A DNA stretch of 6,829 nucleotides from Klebsiella pneumoniae. Its GTDB lineage: Bacteria; Bacteroidota; Bacteroidia; Flavobacteriales; Flavobacteriaceae. Location of the stretch: positions 1-6,829 of the forward strand of contig CALPPA020000088.1 in NCBI GenBank assembly GCA_943325355.2, given 5' to 3'. This document shows positions 5,338 to 6,829 of the stretch, one piece after another. Position 1 is the first letter of the stretch; each line of letters begins with the position of its first letter. The position numbers and the translations under genes were made by a program. A model generated the notes under the pieces. The model did no database searches, had not been told where the DNA came from, and worked only from the letters and a program-made list of their open reading frames with translations.

Positions 5338-5997
5338 ATGATAAGCAAAATACCCGTTTATATGATGCCCGGTTTAGCGGCAAGTTCTAACATTTTTGAA
5401 AGAATTGTTCTTCCTGATGCTATTTTTGAAATTGTCCTTTTAGAATGGGAAATCCCGCTGGACAATGAGACTTTAGCAGAATATGCAAAACGAATTTCAA
5501 AAAAGATTATTCATCCTAATCCGGTTTTAATTGGAGTTTCTTTCGGAGGAATCTTGGTACAAGAGATATCAAAATGTATAAATACTAGAAAAGTAATTAT
5601 CATTTCAAGCGTCAAATCTAATCTAGAGTTTCCTCGTAGAATGAAAGTGGCAAAAACCACCAAAGCTTATAAACTCATTCCAACTAATTTACTTGCAAAT
5701 GTTGAAAGTCTGTCTAAGTTTTCTTTTGGAACTACAATAAACAAACGGCTCAAATTATATGAAAAATTCCTTCGAGTTAGAGATAAACGCTACTTAGATT
5801 GGGCTGTAGAGCAAATAATTTTATGGGATAGAACGATTGTGGATGAAAATGTAATTCACATTCACGGTGATGAAGATGATGTTTTCCCGATAAAATACAT
5901 TCAAAATTGTATCGTTGTAAAAGGAGGAACCCACGTTATGATTTTGAGCAAATACAAGTGGTTTAACGAAAATTTGCCTAAATTAATTTTGGAATAA
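5338..5997 (+). CDS. Alpha/beta hydrolase
   Basis: This 219-residue cytosolic protein has the full catalytic signature of the alpha/beta hydrolase fold. PVYMMPGLAASSNIF (6-20) supplies the oxyanion-hole loop after the first strand. GVSFG (66-70) is the nucleophile elbow with S68. HGDEDDVFPI (176-185) carries the acid, most likely D180. GGTHVMI (196-202) carries the catalytic H199. The protein is short for the fold. The region between the elbow and the acid (about 95-165) is a Lys/Arg-rich helical cap. The substrate cannot be told; esters or thioesters are typical of the fold, but nothing fixes the chemistry. The start at 5338 follows GAAAAGGTAAAAACCA and places the first strand correctly. The gene is flanked by a divergent gene upstream and a convergent gene downstream, so it is probably monocistronic. 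A strong terminator begins right after the stop. Confidence 0.87.
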   Translation: MISKIPVYMMPGLAASSNIFERIVLPDAIFEIVLLEWEIPLDNETLAEYAKRISKKIIHPNPVLIGVSFGGILVQEISKCINTRKVIIISSVKSNLEFPRRMKVAKTTKAYKLIPTNLLANVESLSKFSFGTTINKRLKLYEKFLRVRDKRYLDWAVEQIILWDRTIVDENVIHIHGDEDDVFPIKYIQNCIVVKGGTHVMILSKYKWFNENLPKLILE

Positions 5998-6035
5998 AAA
6001 AAAGGCGATTAGAGTTGGTTCTAATCGCCTTTTTT
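5998..6035. terminator. Two-way intrinsic terminator between convergent genes
   Basis: A perfect 16-bp stem joins 5998-6013 to 6020-6035, with core GGCGATTAGA / TCTAATCGCC and a GTTGGT loop (6014-6019). A6 on the left arm and T6 on the right arm provide U tracts for both strands. It starts directly after the hydrolase stop codon (5995-5997) and lies 23 bp beyond the stop of the minus-strand gene at 6059. Confidence 0.92.
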
Positions 6036-6058
6036 AACTGCACCTCATTTTAAGAGTA

Positions 6059-6574
6059 TTATATTTTCTTCATTTGATCTTTCATCATTTTGATTTGATC
6101 GGTAAGCATATTCTGTTTGTCTAATTTTTTTGCTTCATTCAAAAGATTAGTAGCTTCTAGTTTTCTTCGTCGACTCATTGCAATTCCTGCAAGATTCAAT
6201 TTGGCAACAGCCAAATCCATATCCATAGACAACCCCAACTCAATTGCTTTCTTGAAAAATTTTTCTGATTGATTAAGATTGGTTTGTGAAAGCATAATTC
6301 CGTGTAAATAATTAAAGTATCCTTGTTGTTTTCTGACCAAAGCAGTTTCCGGGTTTTTGATGTAAGCCAACCATTTTTTGGCCCCTTCAAAATCTTGTTT
6401 TCTTAATTTAAGGAAGGCCAATAAAATAAATTCGTTTTTAAAGTATAGAAAAATTGGAAAGGCACTCAATAATAGTAAGAAGATTCCATTGCCAATATTG
6501 GACTCCGTAAATTGCCAAACGGCAGTAGCTATAATGAGTCCGGCGATAATTAGTTTGATATTTTTGTGAAACAT
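6059..6574 (-). CDS. Membrane-anchored TPR-like protein of unknown function
   Basis: The 171-residue protein begins with two hydrophobic helices (about 7-21 and 29-46) separated by the short polar loop QFTESNIGNG. A mostly helical soluble part follows. It looks like degenerate tetratricopeptide repeats: KLRKQDFEGAKKWLAYI (56-72), GYFNYLHGIMLSQTNLNQSEKFFKKAIELG (85-114) and AVAKLNLAGIAMSRRRKLEATNLLNEAKKLD (122-152). These have the small-residue/Ala spacing and the A..F..A.EL pattern of TPR helices. The C-terminus is Lys/Met-rich. TPR units bind other proteins, so a scaffold role at the inner membrane is plausible, but no partner is shown. By the positive-inside rule, the K/R-rich soluble part is probably cytoplasmic. 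The ATG at 6574 places the first helix at the N-terminus. The gene is divergent from rpmH. Confidence 0.75.
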   Translation of the reverse strand: MFHKNIKLIIAGLIIATAVWQFTESNIGNGIFLLLLSAFPIFLYFKNEFILLAFLKLRKQDFEGAKKWLAYIKNPETALVRKQQGYFNYLHGIMLSQTNLNQSEKFFKKAIELGLSMDMDLAVAKLNLAGIAMSRRRKLEATNLLNEAKKLDKQNMLTDQIKMMKDQMKKI

Positions 6575-6594
6575 AGTATGTAAATTTATATTAG

Positions 6595-6602
6595 CAAAGA
6601 TA
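6595..6602 (-). promoter_or_regulatory. Promoter -7 element for the TPR-like gene
   Basis: TATCTTTG on the minus strand (6602 to 6595) matches TAnnTTTG and lies 20 bp before the start codon at 6574. No TTG was found 17-23 nt further upstream, where the sequence is an A/T tract. The promoter may therefore be weak, or have a non-canonical upstream half. Confidence 0.5.
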
Positions 6603-6636
6603 GCAAAAGGAATTAAAAAAAAAATTATAAAACCAC

Positions 6637-6666
6637 TTGCCAGAAATAAAAGTCTTTGTATATTTG
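6637..6666 (+). promoter_or_regulatory. Flavobacterial-type promoter for rpmH
   Basis: TTG at 6637-6639, a 19-nt spacer and TATATTTG at 6659-6666 match the Bacteroidota consensus exactly. The predicted leader is about 65-70 nt, ending at the start codon at 6739. Confidence 0.78.
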
Positions 6667-6672
6667 CACTCG

Positions 6673-6698
6673 GTTTTAGAATAACAATTATTCAAAAC
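6673..6698 (+). promoter_or_regulatory. Stem-loop at the 5' end of the rpmH leader
   Basis: GAATAA (6679-6684) pairs with TTATTC (6688-6693) around a CAA loop. GTTTT (6673-6677) then pairs with AAAAC (6694-6698) if A6678 is bulged, giving 11 bp. The hairpin begins within a few bases of the predicted transcription start. It could protect the 5' end of the mRNA or act in regulation. It is AT-rich, so its stability is modest. Confidence 0.4.
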
Positions 6699-6738
6699 AA
6701 TAAGACATCGTAAATACATTTTTTAAAGATACAAAGCA

Positions 6739-6829
6739 ATGAGCAAAAGAACGTTTCAACCATCAAAAAGAAAAAGAAGAAATAAGCACGGATTTATGGA
6801 CAGAATGGCTTCTGCAAATGGAAGAAAAG
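6739..6829 (+). CDS. rpmH: Ribosomal protein L34 (bL34), 3' end cut by the window
   Basis: The first 30 residues are visible: [18 protein letters not shown], then [12 protein letters not shown]. This is the diagnostic start of bL34, a very basic protein of about 50 residues in the large ribosomal subunit, where it binds 23S rRNA near the exit-tunnel side. The TFQPS and GF..RM.S..GR patterns are universal for the family. About 20 residues remain beyond the window. The ATG at 6739 is preceded by the A-rich stretch AAAGATACAAAGCA and no strong Shine-Dalgarno, as is normal in Bacteroidota. In many bacteria rpmH is followed by rnpA near dnaA. What follows here cannot be seen, but the upstream neighbour is a divergent TPR-like gene rather than dnaA. 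Confidence 0.96.
   Translation, partial: MSKRTFQPSKRKRRNKHGFMDRMASANGRK

Noticed and set aside
6378..6569. Plus-strand reading frame of 63 codons
   Set aside because: It is antisense to the membrane segments of the TPR-like protein and shows no independent support.

Overview
The window is AT-rich chromosomal DNA from a member of the Bacteroidota, most likely a Flavobacterium or close relative. Three things point there. Intergenic regions carry the flavobacterial-type promoter TTG-N17-23-TAnnTTTG. Start codons are preceded by A-rich stretches rather than clear Shine-Dalgarno sites. The protein set is typical of the group, including an L34 beginning [19 protein letters not shown]. The species assignment is an inference.

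Layout. (1) 2-460 (+): 3' part of a gene for a degenerate DEAD-box RecA-like domain. It is followed 16 bp later by a DUF2007 gene (477-695, +), probably one transcript. (2) 695-783: a short interspersed repeat and other inverted-repeat sequence. (3) 812-1618 (+): a Cof-type HAD phosphatase. (4) 1619-1797: spacer with a clear promoter and a second, unrelated interspersed repeat in the predicted leader. (5) 1798-3432 (+): an ABC-F translation-factor ATPase. (6) 3494-4660 (+): an exported, low-complexity Asn/Ser/Gly-rich protein of unknown function. (7) 4713-4760: a perfect 48-bp palindrome acting as a two-way terminator. It is shared with a convergent small gene (4756-5058, -) for a YjdJ-like GNAT domain whose acetyl-CoA loop is not recognisable. 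(8) 5059-5337: divergent promoter region. (9) 5338-5997 (+): an alpha/beta hydrolase, ending in a second two-way terminator. (10) 6059-6574 (-): a two-helix membrane protein with TPR-like repeats. (11) 6739-6829 (+): start of rpmH (ribosomal protein L34), cut by the window end.

The genes do not form one pathway. Most appear to be separate transcription units, with translation-linked functions (ABC-F, L34, the helicase relative) scattered among unknowns. I saw no CRISPR array, insertion sequence, phage gene, toxin-antitoxin pair, tRNA or rRNA. I did not find a convincing new multi-gene system. The best leads are two proteins that keep their family fold but have lost catalytic or cofactor motifs (2-460 and 4756-5058), the repeats placed in untranslated regions, and the exported low-complexity protein. 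No gene-free stretch exceeds 300 bases.
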